NCBI RefSeq assembly: GCF_001540865.1
Contig: NC_033630.1
Coordinates: 12,756,143-12,820,142, forward strand
Source: Ananas comosus
Taxonomy: Eukaryota; Streptophyta; Magnoliopsida; Poales; Bromeliaceae
DNA length: 64,000 bases
Direction of reading: 5' to 3'
Part shown: piece by piece, positions 45,015 through 57,072 of the stretch
How positions within the stretch are numbered: position 1 is the stretch's first letter
Layout: every line of letters begins with the position of its first letter
Made by a program: the position numbers and the translations under genes
The notes under the pieces: generated by a model
Told to the model about the DNA's origin: nothing
What the model saw: the letters and a program-made list of their open reading frames with translations, nothing else
Database searches by the model: none

Positions 45015-47300
45015 TGTGAGATCCCTGGTGTTTGGCTGTGGGGACTTGTCGACAGCTCTGGAGAGTGTCGGGACAAGTCTGAGTCGTGTTGGCGTCAAAT
45101 AGACGCAAAACGCACTCTGTGCGACGCGAGGGCAGCATTCAGCGAAGGAATCTGCGAAACAGCAGATTTTCCTGCTTGCTGTACCGGTACAAGAGTATGC
45201 TGTACCGGTACAACCAGCGCGGGGAATGCTTGCTGTACCGGTACAAGGGTTTTCTGTACCGGTACAAGCTACGCGCACAGATTTAGCTGCTCTCGGGTTG
45301 GCTCTTGTACCGGTACAGGAGCCCGTGTACCGGTACAAGGGAGTAGGTAAAGGGCTAAAACGGTAAAATCTCACCTCGTTTGTATCTCCCTCACCTCCCC
45401 TCTCCTTTTAAGTGTCCGAGCAGAGAGAGAGAGAGTGAGAGAGAGTACTTCCTGCTCTTCTCCATCTTCTTCTTCTCCTCTCTCTCTCTAGGTGTTGGTG
45501 GAGAGTCCGGTTGGGGGATTCCGTCGCCGACGTCGCGCCGCGAGCCGTTCGAGCGCGCTTGCTGCCGGAGCTTTACGAGGAGGCCGGGCGAGGGAGCGTC
45601 TTCACTGTTCTTGACGTCGCGCCGAGGTTCGACGCTGTCGAGGTGGGTGATTCGGCGTCTTTCCTGGATTTTGGGCAAGTATTATTATTTCTACTCGGTT
45701 AGTAGCTGTTTTGCTGAAATCCGCCGTCGACTGTTCGTATTTCAGCTCGTTCTCCGCGTAGGAACGTCGGATCGCGACGAGGCTTGGTTCGTTGGATTCG
45801 GGACTTCGAGAGGAATCCACGAAGCCCTCACTTGCCAGATTTGGTGAAGGTTAGCTCGGTCGAATCCCGTTCCTACTCAGCTGCTGTGAATTTCTGGACT
45901 GAATCGAGGATCCTTAATTGTTTAGCTTGGCGTTAGCTCGTCCACCGGACTTGGAGGTCCCCAGTTGATCCAGCAGAGGTTGTCCTGGTTCGAGGCTTCG
46001 TTCGCTGCCTGGATTTAGCTTTTGAGGTGGGTTACATCGGCTTTACTCCTAAGTTCTTATTGGTCGACATGTATAGATCTTGATTTCGGTAATTAATTTT
46101 AGCTCAAATTCATGGACTATATGTAGATTGTGAAATCTGAATTTTGGAGCATGTTGTTTTAAATTAAGTAGATTATACATGTTGGACTTGGAAATTGAAT
46201 TAGGAGAAAACCTGCGATTTGGACCTGTCACCTGTATAAACTGCCTGATTTAGCTCTAGGAGCCGTTAGAAAATTGTACTGTCGCAGTATTGTCGAGACG
46301 AGTACTCCAGGTAGTTTAGAATATATTTACACTCGTGCTGGTTCGCCGAGTGGATTTTTACCGGGTCGTTCAGGTTATTTCGGACTGTTGGGTGCCGTCA
46401 GAGTTGACGGTGGACCCGTATCGCCTTTTTGGCGTCAGATTGTGCCGAGGGCACGTTACCTGTTGGTTGTTAGACCAGTTTAGAGTCGGTTTCTTGACTT
46501 TGGCTTTCCAGAGCCTGTTTGAGCTCGACAGAGATACGCTGCATACTCGGTTGGGTAGCGCCCACGAGTGCCACTCCGGAGTCAGGCTTGTGCTTTTGCG
46601 TTGGTGTCGCTCATGCCAGTTGGACTTGCTCTCCACGGACCAGTTAGAGTGGATAGAGCCCGATAGTCGCAACGGGGCAGGGACGGGTGTATTCACAGTC
46701 CCGGGGACGGGTATGCTTACAGTCCCGATTTGGATTGGGTCAGATTTGACATTTCCTACAGTTGGTTAGTGTAGAGCATGATAGTGTAGTGGATGATAGC
46801 GGTAGAGTGTACTTCCTGCTTTTCCTTCTATCCTTGCTCCCTTCTGTAGACTTAGTGGGTGACCGATGTCGTTTTGGGCGGTACCCACTGAGGACTACTT
46901 GTTCTTACAGTAGTTCTCACGCCCAGTTGTTACTTATGTTTTGCAGAGCCACAGGTGCCGGCTGCTGCATCTTCCGCCGACCAGGATCGAGGCAAGGGCG
47001 TTGTGAGCTAGAGCCCTACCCGACAGTCTGAGCTAGTGGCTTTTCCCTCCTGCAGGTAGTTGTTGTTTTGGAGTTTATGTATATAGTTGTTTAACTCGCC
47101 AGTGCGAGTAACCTTGTATTTTGGATTCTGGCTATGTATATGAAACTCAGTTATTTAGTTTTTGAGCAGCTCTATGCTACTGTTTGTAGTATCGTTTTTC
47201 TACAGGTTCTTTGACGCTTCCTATACAGGGGAAATTCCTTTGTATACGGCAGATCTGTCGGCGTGCCCGGGGGACGAGACATCCGGATTGGACGTGAAAA
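45015..47300 (+). mobile_element. Large solo-LTR-like element with TGTACCGGTACA palindromes
   Basis: Begins TGTGAGATCC, the same left boundary as the fragment at 22380. It contains six perfect TGTACCGGTACA palindromes in 45180-45337, then CCTCTCCTTTTAAGTGTCCG and a GA/CT run that look like a promoter and transcript start, followed by 1.8 kb of GC-richer sequence (GGGGACGGGTATGCTTACAG) with only broken frames. No primer-binding site, gag or pol follows, so a solo LTR of a Ty3/gypsy-like element is the best reading. The right end is not certain: a GGACGTGAAAAG near 47290-47300 resembles LTR ends, with ATGTA beside it against ATGTT at the left. Confidence 0.6.
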
Positions 47301-48886
47301 GATGTAGCATATAATCTTGTATTGTTATAGTCCCATCTTTTAATGAATCTAAGCTCAGAATTTGGCTTCCAAATATACTTAGTTTTCTCATCTACTATAT
47401 GTTCTGATAAAAGGGCCGCCAATAAAAATTTATATATAAATAAAATGTCCGCCTTTTTTATTTTTTATTTTTTAATTTTTCTTGCATCTTTGAAAGGTTA
47501 GTTTCTGATTTCAAAGTGGTTAACAAATAATGAAGCTGAATTGATCTTTTACACTTCTACTCTTCAATTTTAACAGTTGAAGACTTTTTTTTTGAAGAAA
47601 AACATTATTTTAAAAGTGATGACAAAAGGATCAATTTCACTTATAAATAAATAGAACATGCTATTTTAACGGTAAACTAAAGCGCAATAAGAAAATATTT
47701 AAAAATTTATTAGACTTTTTGTAAGGAAAATTTATTAAATAAAAAGTTGAATTTTTATACCAGATTTAATGAAAATATTTTATAAATTCTCACTATAAAT
47801 TTTTTTGTAGAAGTAAATACTTCTGTATAATAATAAAAACCCCAAATATTTATGGCTATCTCTATCTTCATGGTTCAACTATATTAAATTTTGCCTCTAT
47901 AAAGGAGTTAAGTACTGAACAACAAATAATTTTGTTTCCCTCTTGAACTAAAGTTGGCTAAAAGTGTTAGATAGTAAATTTTAATCTTGTTTGGTATTTC
48001 AGTGTTTTTCTTATTTTCTTAGCACCAATATTTTCACCACAATAGAGCTGGTCCCGATTTCTTTTTCCCCAACTCTTTTCTCCTTTTTTTTTTCGCCGAG
48101 AAGTTCTGAAGGAATCCTATTTTGTTTAGTCTAACAGCAAAAAATAAAATTAAAAAAAAATTAAAAAAAATAGTGATTGGATCTTTATGCTAAGTCAGTC
48201 GATATAATTTAATCGTATTCAGAAAATTCAAAATCGCTTAGAATTATCCTGAATTTTTTTAACAAGTATACCTGTAAAAACCACAGCATTAAGGCAATTC
48301 CAGCTATTTTAACCAGACGTTAAAAATTTTATAAATATTTTTGTGACATTAATATGATCGAAAGAAATTAAATTGATAATGACATATATATAATTAATCC
48401 TGGAAAAAATATCCTGAAACATGCCGCGTGTATTCTTCTTATCTTATTAGGCAAAAGCCAAACGTCACTAATAATCAAGAAAAAATTTAAAATTGGAGCA
48501 ATATACCAGATGCATATCTATATATACTTAACTAAAATTTTATAATATTAAATAACAAAAAGCTAACAATATATACCTAATTTGTATAACAATGCCATAA
48601 TGAGTTTGTGTAGGGTAAAATTAAAAAATTGACCAACATCCAGTTAAGCACAATGTGGAAAACAAACCACCGATAAAATTTGAGTTCACAACTTTAATTT
48701 ATAAACCGAACAATCATCATATGTAAATATTTAAATGGTTGAATACATAATGAATAAACCAAAATCAATATAGCAAATATTTTCAAAGTACTAAAAATAC
48801 ATTCTAAAGATATATAACATTAAATCAACAATATATTAGCTATACTATTACAGATTAGCGGACTTTGAACAAACCCTTTTTCTCCC
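47301..48886. other. AT-rich intergenic DNA, no gene seen
   Basis: Featureless apart from poly-A/T runs. It lies downstream (minus-strand sense) of the receptor-like-protein relic. Confidence 0.5.
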
Positions 48887-49389
48887 TCAACTAGCAAGTC
48901 TAATGCGACCTGCAACACATATAGCTATCATGACGTTCATATCAAAAACAAAGTGAAATAACCATACCAATAAGAAAGATTTGGTAGCCAACACTACAAC
49001 AAAATATATTTTTACCGATGCTTTTTAGACGACGCTTTATTCTAACGTCTTTAATACTTGATATATGCTGACGCTATGATTAAATGTCGCCAATAAACAA
49101 ATATCTTGACGTCGCTTCCAAAGCGTCGTAATTAATTACATTATTTTTTAATTATTTTAATTAAGATTTTAATTAGCTTATTTCTAAATTCTCCTGTGTG
49201 AACTTCATTAATATTAAATTATTCCAAGCTCTCAACAAATGTAAATGGCTGACAGGAAGCTAATTTTAATTAGCTTTTTTAATTTAGAAATAAGATAATT
49301 AAAATCCAAGATAATTAAAAAAGTATTTAGATCTTAACACGGGAGAATATTACAAGCTCTCAACAAATATAATAATTAAATTAATATTA

Positions 49390-49669
49390 AATTATTTTTT
49401 AATTATCCCAATTAATTAGCAACCATGAGTGTTCTCACAATGTAGAGGTTCAGATGTCTGATCCTCTTCATCAACCCAGCGCCCCAGCTTCATCAATTGA
49501 TAACCCACGCCCTCTCTCTCTCCACTCCCATGTAAACCCACGCACTTCATCAACCCGGAGCTCGATCCCCTTCATCGCACGCCCCAGCTTCATCAACCCG
49601 GCGCTCGATCGAGGCGAAAAACTGCGATTTTCTTATTTCGGAGATCGAGTGAGAGCGAACGATCAAGCG

Positions 49670-49706
<37 letters not shown>

Positions 49707-50340
49707 GATTTTTCGATCTGCGTCCAAATGTCGCGAAGCCATTCGAATCGAGGGTGATTCCACAGTGATTCGATGATCTGATAGGTTCAATTTTGCATAT
49801 GATTTCGCTTGTTTCTCTCGATTCAGTTTCTCAATCTCATTCGATAGGATTGGGCTCTTTTTTTCCTCAATTTATCGTCCTTTTTTAGGCTTTTTGAGTG
49901 CGAAAAACGCCGATCCTGAAGAATCAGGGGATTTTAAGTTAAAATTTGGGAAAACCTTTTAGTGATTATTTAGTTTGAAGGCTCTTGAGTTTCTGCTACT
50001 ATTTCTTGATCCAAATGAAGTAAGTAGGATGATATTGTTGCGATCTGTATAATTTATTTTTGCGAAATTAGAGTTAATCCTACTCGCTATGTTGTCATGT
50101 TCAAAGCTTCAAATCGAATTCTCAGCTACGTGGTTCTTCTTTTTTTTTTTCTTTTAATTCTCCCTAATTTTTCGATGTCCTCCGGAGATCCGATTGATCA
50201 TTTAGGGCCCCGAAATATTCTTCATCTCCCTCGCCCTCTCTTCGATCTGTTGCTGCGATCAAATTTCGAAGATCTGAGTGATTTCAAAGTGATTGAGCCG
50301 ATCGAGTTAAACTGCAATTTTCCTATTTGATCGCGTGGAT
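49390..50340 (+). other. CACTA left interior, GC-richer leader-like stretch
   Basis: Contains a GA microsatellite (49675-49702), CGATC-rich sequence and small open frames (49454-49675 and 50097-50330) with no recognisable domain. It may be the original transcript leader of the element or captured host sequence; nothing identifies it. Confidence 0.35.
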
Positions 50341-51582
50341 TTGATCGCACTGCTCCAAAGCTTCCTTAGGTGCGTCGATCATTATATTCTTCAATAATTA
50401 TGTTTGGATTCATCCCAATTTAAGTATTTGTATCTATCTTTTTCGCTATTTGATTGTGCCTCTATTGGAAAGTTTCATATAATTTTTTGATCTCCTCTTC
50501 TTATTTGATCTATATATAGTGTTAGATTGGATATTGTACATGTAGAGTGTAAATTTCTATTCTATATCTTAATTTTTGCTTGGTTGTGTTGTAGCTGGAT
50601 TTGTTATTTTCAGCTAGGTATTTAGATTTTTCTGATTATATCCCAGTTAACATCTCTGTCACAGGTGGTCCTCTTCACAAATCCAAGCTCAATCCCAAAC
50701 TGCGGCACATCGCTCCACTTCCTCTGCTGCTTCTTGTGCTTGTTTTCGGCAAAATTAAGCTCCAATTCGGATGATGAATCAAGAGAGATCACCATCGATA
50801 CTGGTATAATCCCTTACTAGTGTTTTTTAATTGAAGCACCATCCACTATCTTTTTGCAATTCCAGCTAGGCCATGGGAAATAATTTCAGATCTGTGATTA
50901 TTTGCTTAGAGACCTTGAGAAGATAAGCTTGTTCAGAATGTATATGTTAGCACAACAAAATGTCAACACTCCTTGATAGGTATTTATTAACTTCTTTATT
51001 CAGAAGCAGGAACTTACACTGGGCCTCTTTATTCAAACAGAGAAGAAAAAAGAAGGGATTCTTATCAATATGTTTTTGAATAGGTTAGATTGCAAATGTT
51101 TATGTGGGGCATTAAAGCATGTCAATGAGCTTCTTTTTGACAAAGTAGAAGAAACAGGAGACTCTTTAGTAGATTTCTATGACATGATTATAATGTGAAG
51201 GGTTTATGCTTCGAAAACCTAGCTAGTCGGAACTGGTGATGGAGTGAGGTATGCCTGGCTCTAGACTTTAACCAAGGTATCTTTAGATAGTGATTATATT
51301 ACCTGGAGAGATTAAAACCCCGAATATTAATAAAAGAAGGTAAGTATCTCGGAGACTATTTGTGATGTCCAAACATAGTAACGATAGTTAGTGAATACTG
51401 AACACAATAGTAATTTTTTGTCCTGTTTGTTCTTTTGTGCTCTTTCTTGCATTCCTTCGAGGAAGCTAAAGCTTCTTCGTAAGATGATACACACGGGACG
51501 ATTATTCTTTGTAAGAAAGATGCAAATGGATGCACTCTAGTGAACTTTTCCAAGTTGATACACACGGGACGATTATTGAAAG

Positions 51583-51825
51583 ATGATCAGTTTGTATTTT
51601 TCATCTCAAGCAAAACAAGTATTCTATATACAAGACCCCAGATATGAGGAATGGTCTCAAGTTGTCATGACGAAACCAAGAGACTTATTCGATATGCGAG
51701 CACATTTGCAGGATGATGCTGAAACTTACACTCAATGCATGTCATGTGATGTTATTGTTACTGATGAATTAAATGACTGTATAAGTTGGGCTAGAAAAGA
51801 TACTGATGAAAACAATGTAGTTTGA
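51583..51825 (+). pseudogene. Remnant of a CACTA-encoded protein
   Basis: The frame encodes SSQAKQVFYIQDPRYEEW, then SQVVMTKPRDLFDM and an acidic tail ending at TGA. The S.QA.QVFY..DP....W.VV...PR.L.DM pattern is typical of the C-terminal part of plant CACTA transposase-associated proteins (DUF4216-like region following TNP2). No TNP2 core was found upstream in any frame, so this is a leftover. Confidence 0.65.
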
Positions 51826-54800
51826 TGTATTATAGTCTCTATATAGTATTTAGAATGTCTAGTCTAGTTTTTATATACTCAAACTTTAGGGGCTTGTAGT
51901 TCTAATCCACTTTCCTTTTATTAAATATCTTTTTGTGAATTAGTAATAATTTAAACTTTTTTTGGGTGGTTAGTGTCATGCACAAAACTTCTCTATTTTA
52001 ATTTTTCTTTATGATGGTGTTTTCGACAAGGTGATTGCGGAATTAGCAAAAAGTGGTGAGATTCAAGCTACTGTCCTGTTGCATCCTTTACTCAAGGTAT
52101 ATTTTTTTATTTTGGATGCACAAGAAATATATTTTGCTTCTATTGTCCTTCTTTATATTTGGTTCTAGTTTGTCTTTAAATTAACCTTACCAGCTAAACC
52201 TTTATTTTGGAGTTGGATTCTGTGTAGCACATAAGCTTGTGACATGTTGTAGTGATATTTTGTTGGTAAGTTTGTTATTATTTATATTTACCTAACGTAT
52301 GTGGTTGTAGTTATTCTTGTTTCAAATATGGTTGCATGGCTTTTTAATGCATTTAAGGTGCTTAGAGTCAATTTCAGACACTGGTTTGCTGCAAATGGCT
52401 TACGAATTTGACTCTTTTAGTAGATTTGTTACCTTTGCTTTTGACTCAGGAACATTATGTTGTTACTAGATGTGTCAAGAACTTAACATCGATGGTTAAA
52501 TTTGAAGGAAGAATGAGGTTGGAATTTTTTTTACTTTTGTCACTGTTAGGTTGTTTTGTTCTTCTGTATATTGACTCATACATACTCTTTGGTATTAGTT
52601 GTATGTGAAGAAATTCAAGAAAGCTAACTTTTGAGATGACTTTTGAAGTAGAATAGGCTACATGTCAAGATTGTTCCTTGTCTTTTTCTCTTTCTTTTTT
52701 TTTTCCCCTTTTTTTTCTATTTTGGTTGACACCGGAGAAGCACCTCAAAATCTTGCTGGACAACAGATATAAATCTGTGTTCATGGTAGGACAAAGAATC
52801 TCTTAAGGAGCTCCTTGTAGTGGAATTTTTGAGGTAGGGTTGGATAACCACATTGTATTAGTACTCTTAATCCTTACCCTTATTTAAGTTATACTTTTCC
52901 AAATTTGTCAATTATTTTTATAATAGTTGGTTTCCATACCCCTCATAAATACTTCTATGAGGTGCTTCTAAAATTCTTGTCCATCATGATAGGTTCCATG
53001 AGTAGTACTCTTTGCTGAAAGTTCAAACATGAAATTTTGTGAGGTGCGGGATTTAGTATCTCATTTGTGTAAAAGTATGGCTAATTTAGTTTTGATCTGT
53101 AAGTAGTTTTGGAAGTGCATTTCCAGGGAGATGTGAGGAGCTTTTAATTTTATCTATTACTTTCTATTTATCTACGAATCTCCTTGTGTGAAGTATGCTT
53201 AATTTCACATTCTAGAAATGGAAGCGATTTTTTGGTCGATCTCGACCGGGCAACAAGGGTTTGGAAAATCTACACATGATTTTCTTTCTAACATCTTCTT
53301 TGTAGTGTATTGATTGGCCCAACTTTCTGATTTTATGTGTCAATTGTTACTGCATTGATGCTTCAGAAGTTAATTGAGCTTCCATTCTTTTCGTTGAGTG
53401 CATTACAATATCTTTGTCTTTTAAAGAAGAATTTAAGAGGTGGGTCCTGAGCAAATACTGTTGAGAGCACATCTTTTATGGAGCTGTGGTCCTAGTCACA
53501 TGAGAATCTGCCTTTATTTTTAGTTTAATGCAAGTTCAAGTAGGTGCTGCCTAACATTCAGCTTCTGCTTAGAATATTGATAAAGATTATGTTAGCCTTT
53601 GTACATCTAATTAATGTCTTTTTTTTTCCCCTCCTTTTCGAGAGTAATGATTGTTTGGATAGTGCATGTTGAAGCTATTAGTATTATTTTTATTTTTCTG
53701 CATGTTCTTGTGAAATTGAGCACAAAAATTTTCCTTAAAACAATATGCAAGCCAACCTTGTTGTTGCACGAAATATTTTTCTTTTTCAATTAGTTCCTCT
53801 GTTTTCAGTATTAAGAAACGAACATATCTCATCCGACAGGCCCAATTAAGCAACAAAGTATCTGATTTGTTGTTATTCCCTTCTTCATTCGTTTTAAAGT
53901 AAATAGATAATACAAGATTTTCAGTAATGCATGCAGCAGTTACAATCATTTCAGATTCGTCGGTGTAGCTTCTTCTTAATGGTTCTGAAACTTCTCTGAT
54001 GTACTATTCCTTAAGCTTGATTATCTAAACCTTGCACTATGAGATTGTTAATAAGCTTTGGGTTTGAGTTTTTGAAAAGAAATTTGATGATCCTACAATT
54101 AAAGATATGCGTCTATTTGTATCGTAACCTAACTATCTAGAGCTTTAATCACAAATTTTTTTTCCTCACATTCTATCTACAACGATAAGATTGGTGAATT
54201 GAGTATTTGTACTAACTTAAATTTTTGTTTGCTATTGCAGGATGAATATTGTCTGACATATACTATTTTGGTGGGAATCCTGAAGCAGTTGAGCTCTGCT
54301 CATATAACTCTTTTCATCACATTTTGTCTGCGGCTACATATACATTACCGGAGGGCATTCGTTTAAACTGAAAACACTATATACGCTATACGATTAATAA
54401 TTCATTGTGAATAAAAAAGTGATGAAATTTTTGTTTGTTCCTATTATTCCCTGCTTATACAATAGTAGAGAATTTTTGATTTCTTGATTGGGATTAGCAT
54501 TGTTGATTGAAGTTTATTAATGTTGAAACATTTTAATATTTTTGTTCATTATTGCAAAGTTTTCGTATTGGCATGTTTATTTGATATTTCATAATTTACC
54601 GGTGCTTTGGACTGTCGGTATTTGTTTAAATTAACGACTCTTTTAGAGTCGGTAATATGTTGGAATTTTATAATTTACCGAAGCTTTGGAGTGTCGGCAA
54701 TTGTTTAAATTAACGACTCTTTTTAGAGTCGGTAATATGTTAGTATTTCTTAATTTACCGACACTTTGGAGTGTCGGCAATTGTTTAAATTAATGACTCT

Positions 54801-55201
54801 TTTTAGAGTCGGCACCTAACACATTACCGACTCTAAAAAGAGTCGGAAATAAAATCCCCGACGCTATGTTAAAGCGTCGGTATATATGTCCCGACATGTT
54901 TAATTAACGACTCTTTATCCGACGCTTTTAAAAGCGTCGGTGTTATTTTTCCCGACACTTTAAAGCGTCGTTAATTATAATTTAAAGCGTCCTTAAATGT
55001 AAAATTTGTTGTAGTGAATAGACTACCAGAAACAGCCCAAAATCCTGTGATAAATCCCAATATCACACTGACATAGAGCGATAATCTTTCAAACTTGTTA
55101 GATGTGTTTGTCGNATAAATAGTAGCTTTTTGTATATATGCTTGGCTCAATAATCGTGTTATTTTCAAAATAATTTTAGGTACAAGTATATGTGAGCTCA
55201 C

Positions 55202-55589
55202 TCAATAATCGTGTTATTTATTTGGTATTCTATCTTTGTTAGTTGAGGCTTTTTATTGTTGAGAGGCACCCCAAAGTTGGGCATATTGACACTGGGGTTA
55301 TCACATGATTAATTAGGGTGTATGTTCAATCTTTAGTCCTATTTTAGCTCTTAAAACTCATGAATTTCATTTGCTTATGCATTTAATAAGCGTCGATGAC
55401 AAAATACCTTGATGTTACTTTGTCAATTATTTTACTTCATTTGCAGGGAACTTGGAGAAGTTAATACCTTGATGTTACTTTGTCAATTATTTTCCTTCTT
55501 TCGCAGGGAACTTGAAAAGGTTTTAATTTTATATAGGTGCTCGAAAATATAAGCCTTTTGACAAAAAGACTTTACTTTGAGACCTTTAT
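55202..55589. other. Spacer between two CACTA right ends
   Basis: Includes a near-exact tandem repeat of about 57 bp (TACCTTGATGTTACTTTGTC and AATTATTTTACTTCATTTGC, GGGAACTTG) at 55405-55515, similar to an intron/exon edge. It may be RLP-gene or CACTA-derived; not resolved. Confidence 0.35.
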
Positions 55590-56465
55590 TTTTATTTTGA
55601 TATGCGTCTATTTCCTCACATTTTATCTACAATGATATAAGATTGACAAATTCAGTATTTGTACTAACTTTAATTTTTGTTTGTTATTGTAGGATGAATA
55701 TTGTCTGACATCTACTATTTTGGTGGGAATCCTGAAGCAATTGACTTCTGCTCATATTACTCTTTTCATCACATTTTGTCTGCGGCTACATATACATTAC
55801 CAGAGGGCATTCGTTTAAACTGAAAATAATATATACGCTATACGATTAATAATTCATTGTGAATAAAGAAGTGATGAAAGTTTTGTTTGTTCCTATTATT
55901 CCCTCATACAATATGAGAGAATTTTTGATTTCTTGATTGGGATTAGCATTGTTGATTGAACTTTATTAATGTTGAAACATTTTAATATTTTTGTTCATTA
56001 TTGCAAAGTTTTCGTATTGGCGTGTTTATTTGATATTTCATAGTTTATCGGTGCTTTGGAGTGTCGGTATTTGTTTAAATTAACGACTCTTTTAGAATCG
56101 GTAATATGTTGAAATTTTATAATTTACTGATGCTTTGGAGTGTCGACAATTGTTTAAATTAACGACTCTTTTTAGAGTCGGTAATATGTTGGTATTTCAT
56201 AATTTACCAACACTTTGTAGTGTCGGCAATTGTTTAAATTAACGACTCTTTTTAGAGTCGGCACCTAACACATTACCGACTCTAAAAAGAGTCGGAAAAA
56301 AGTTCCCCGACGCTATGTTAAAGCGTCGGTAAATATGTCCCGACATGTTTATTTAACGACACTTTTTCTGACGCTTTAAAAAGCGTCGGCGTTATTTTTA
56401 CCGACGCTTTAAAGCGTCGCTAATTATTATTTAAAGCGTCCTTAAATGTAAAATTTGTTGTAGTT
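55590..56465. mobile_element. Second copy of the CACTA right end
   Basis: Parallels 54140-55016 in order: ATGAATATTGTCTGACAT, GGTGGGAATCCTGAAGCA, GGGCATTCGTTTAAACTGAA, the GACTCTTTTTAGAGTCGG array, and TTTGTTGTAGT with the final G of the TIR changed to T. It lacks a left end. It is either a 5'-deleted sister insertion or a duplication of the first element's terminus. Confidence 0.85.
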
Positions 56466-57072
56466 GTCGATGCCCGTTTTTTCACTTTCTCTTATGTCAT
56501 TTAAAAACCTACATTTTACTGCCATTAATTTTCTGTAAGTGTTCCGTTTATATTCTATTATTTTTTTTTATATCCAAAATATTTTTAAAATATTCATCTC
56601 AGATGCGCCTCTTCCTTTCTCACTGACGTCCTCAATTGCGCTGTCTCGCCCTCCTCCGCTGCCTCCCCTCGCCCATCCCTTTGTCTGTGTCCACACACAC
56701 GCCCTCGCCCTAGCTCCGCCACCTCACCCTTGCTCTTCGTCCACGCCCACATCGATCTCCTCCCTACAGTCGCCGAAAATAAAGGAGCAGCGAGGGTGCT
56801 GAAGGAACGGGTGAGCAAGTGGAGAAAACAGAGTTAGAGTTGGGGTCGATGGAGGCGCGAAGGATAGAGGAAAGGCCGGGCACGAGCAAGATTAGAGAGA
56901 AGACGAAGAGGATGAGGGGCAATTTAGTTATTTTGTCATCATAGTTAACACTGTACCTTCTGTAAATATTTTTTATTTTTTAAAGGGCCAAAGTGCAAGT
57001 TTGTAAATGACAAGAAAAAAAAGTAAAAAATCAAATTTTGACAAAAAAATTTTCTATAATTTAGCCTAATTT
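56466..57072. mobile_element. MITE related to 27472-27862, left end truncated
   Basis: Ends with TTTTCTATAATTTAGCCTAA, matching the right TIR at 27862. The left part has TTTAAAAACCTACATTTTAC and GTAAGTGTTCCG, as in that family, but its outer left end is replaced by the CACTA terminus. A GC-rich insert (56600-56930) is extra. Confidence 0.5.

Larger units (their letters stand above)
48992..55016. mobile_element. CACTA (En/Spm) transposon, about 6.0 kb, non-autonomous
   Basis: The left end reads CACTACAACAAAATATATTT. The right end reverse-complements to CACTACAACAAATTTTACAT, so the 13-bp TIR is CACTACAACAAAW. Subterminal regions are packed with ACGACGCTTT, AAAGCGTCGG and GACTCTTTTTAGAGTCGG repeats in both orientations (49010-49130 and 54595-55005), as expected for transposase-binding arrays. 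The flanks are CCAA at the left and AATAG at the right, consistent with a 3-bp AAT duplication that lost one base. The interior has only remnants of transposon protein (51583-51825), so mobility would need a helper. Confidence 0.88.
48887..55201 (-). pseudogene. LRR receptor-like protein (RLP) 3' exon relic, split by CACTA element
   Basis: On the minus strand, 55201-55017 reads ...NKFERLSLYVSVILGFITGF then WAVSGSL, a typical LRR-RLP juxtamembrane and transmembrane segment (the LGF.TGFWAV.G.L pattern). It stops at the CACTA right end (55016). Beyond the transposon, 48991-48887 reads in the same frame LATKSFLLVWLFHF and DMNVMIAICVAG, ending at TGA 48889-48887, which resembles the short cytoplasmic tail of RLPs. 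Joining the two sides across the transposon, allowing one copy of the target bases, gives an uninterrupted C terminus. No LRRs were found to the right; upstream sequence is a further CACTA end. So only the terminal exon remains. Family assignment rests on the TM pattern. Confidence 0.65.

Noticed and set aside
44976..45847. Several frames of 95-155 codons
   Set aside because: They lie in an LTR-like element, on both strands, and repeat the palindrome-derived peptide; not genes.
49454..50330. Possible genes inside the CACTA element
   Set aside because: Short, unrelated frames with low-complexity Ser/Pro content; no domain or splice chain.
54971..55201. Stand-alone small membrane protein on the minus strand
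   Set aside because: The frame runs into the CACTA terminus; it is better explained as the TM part of a split RLP.
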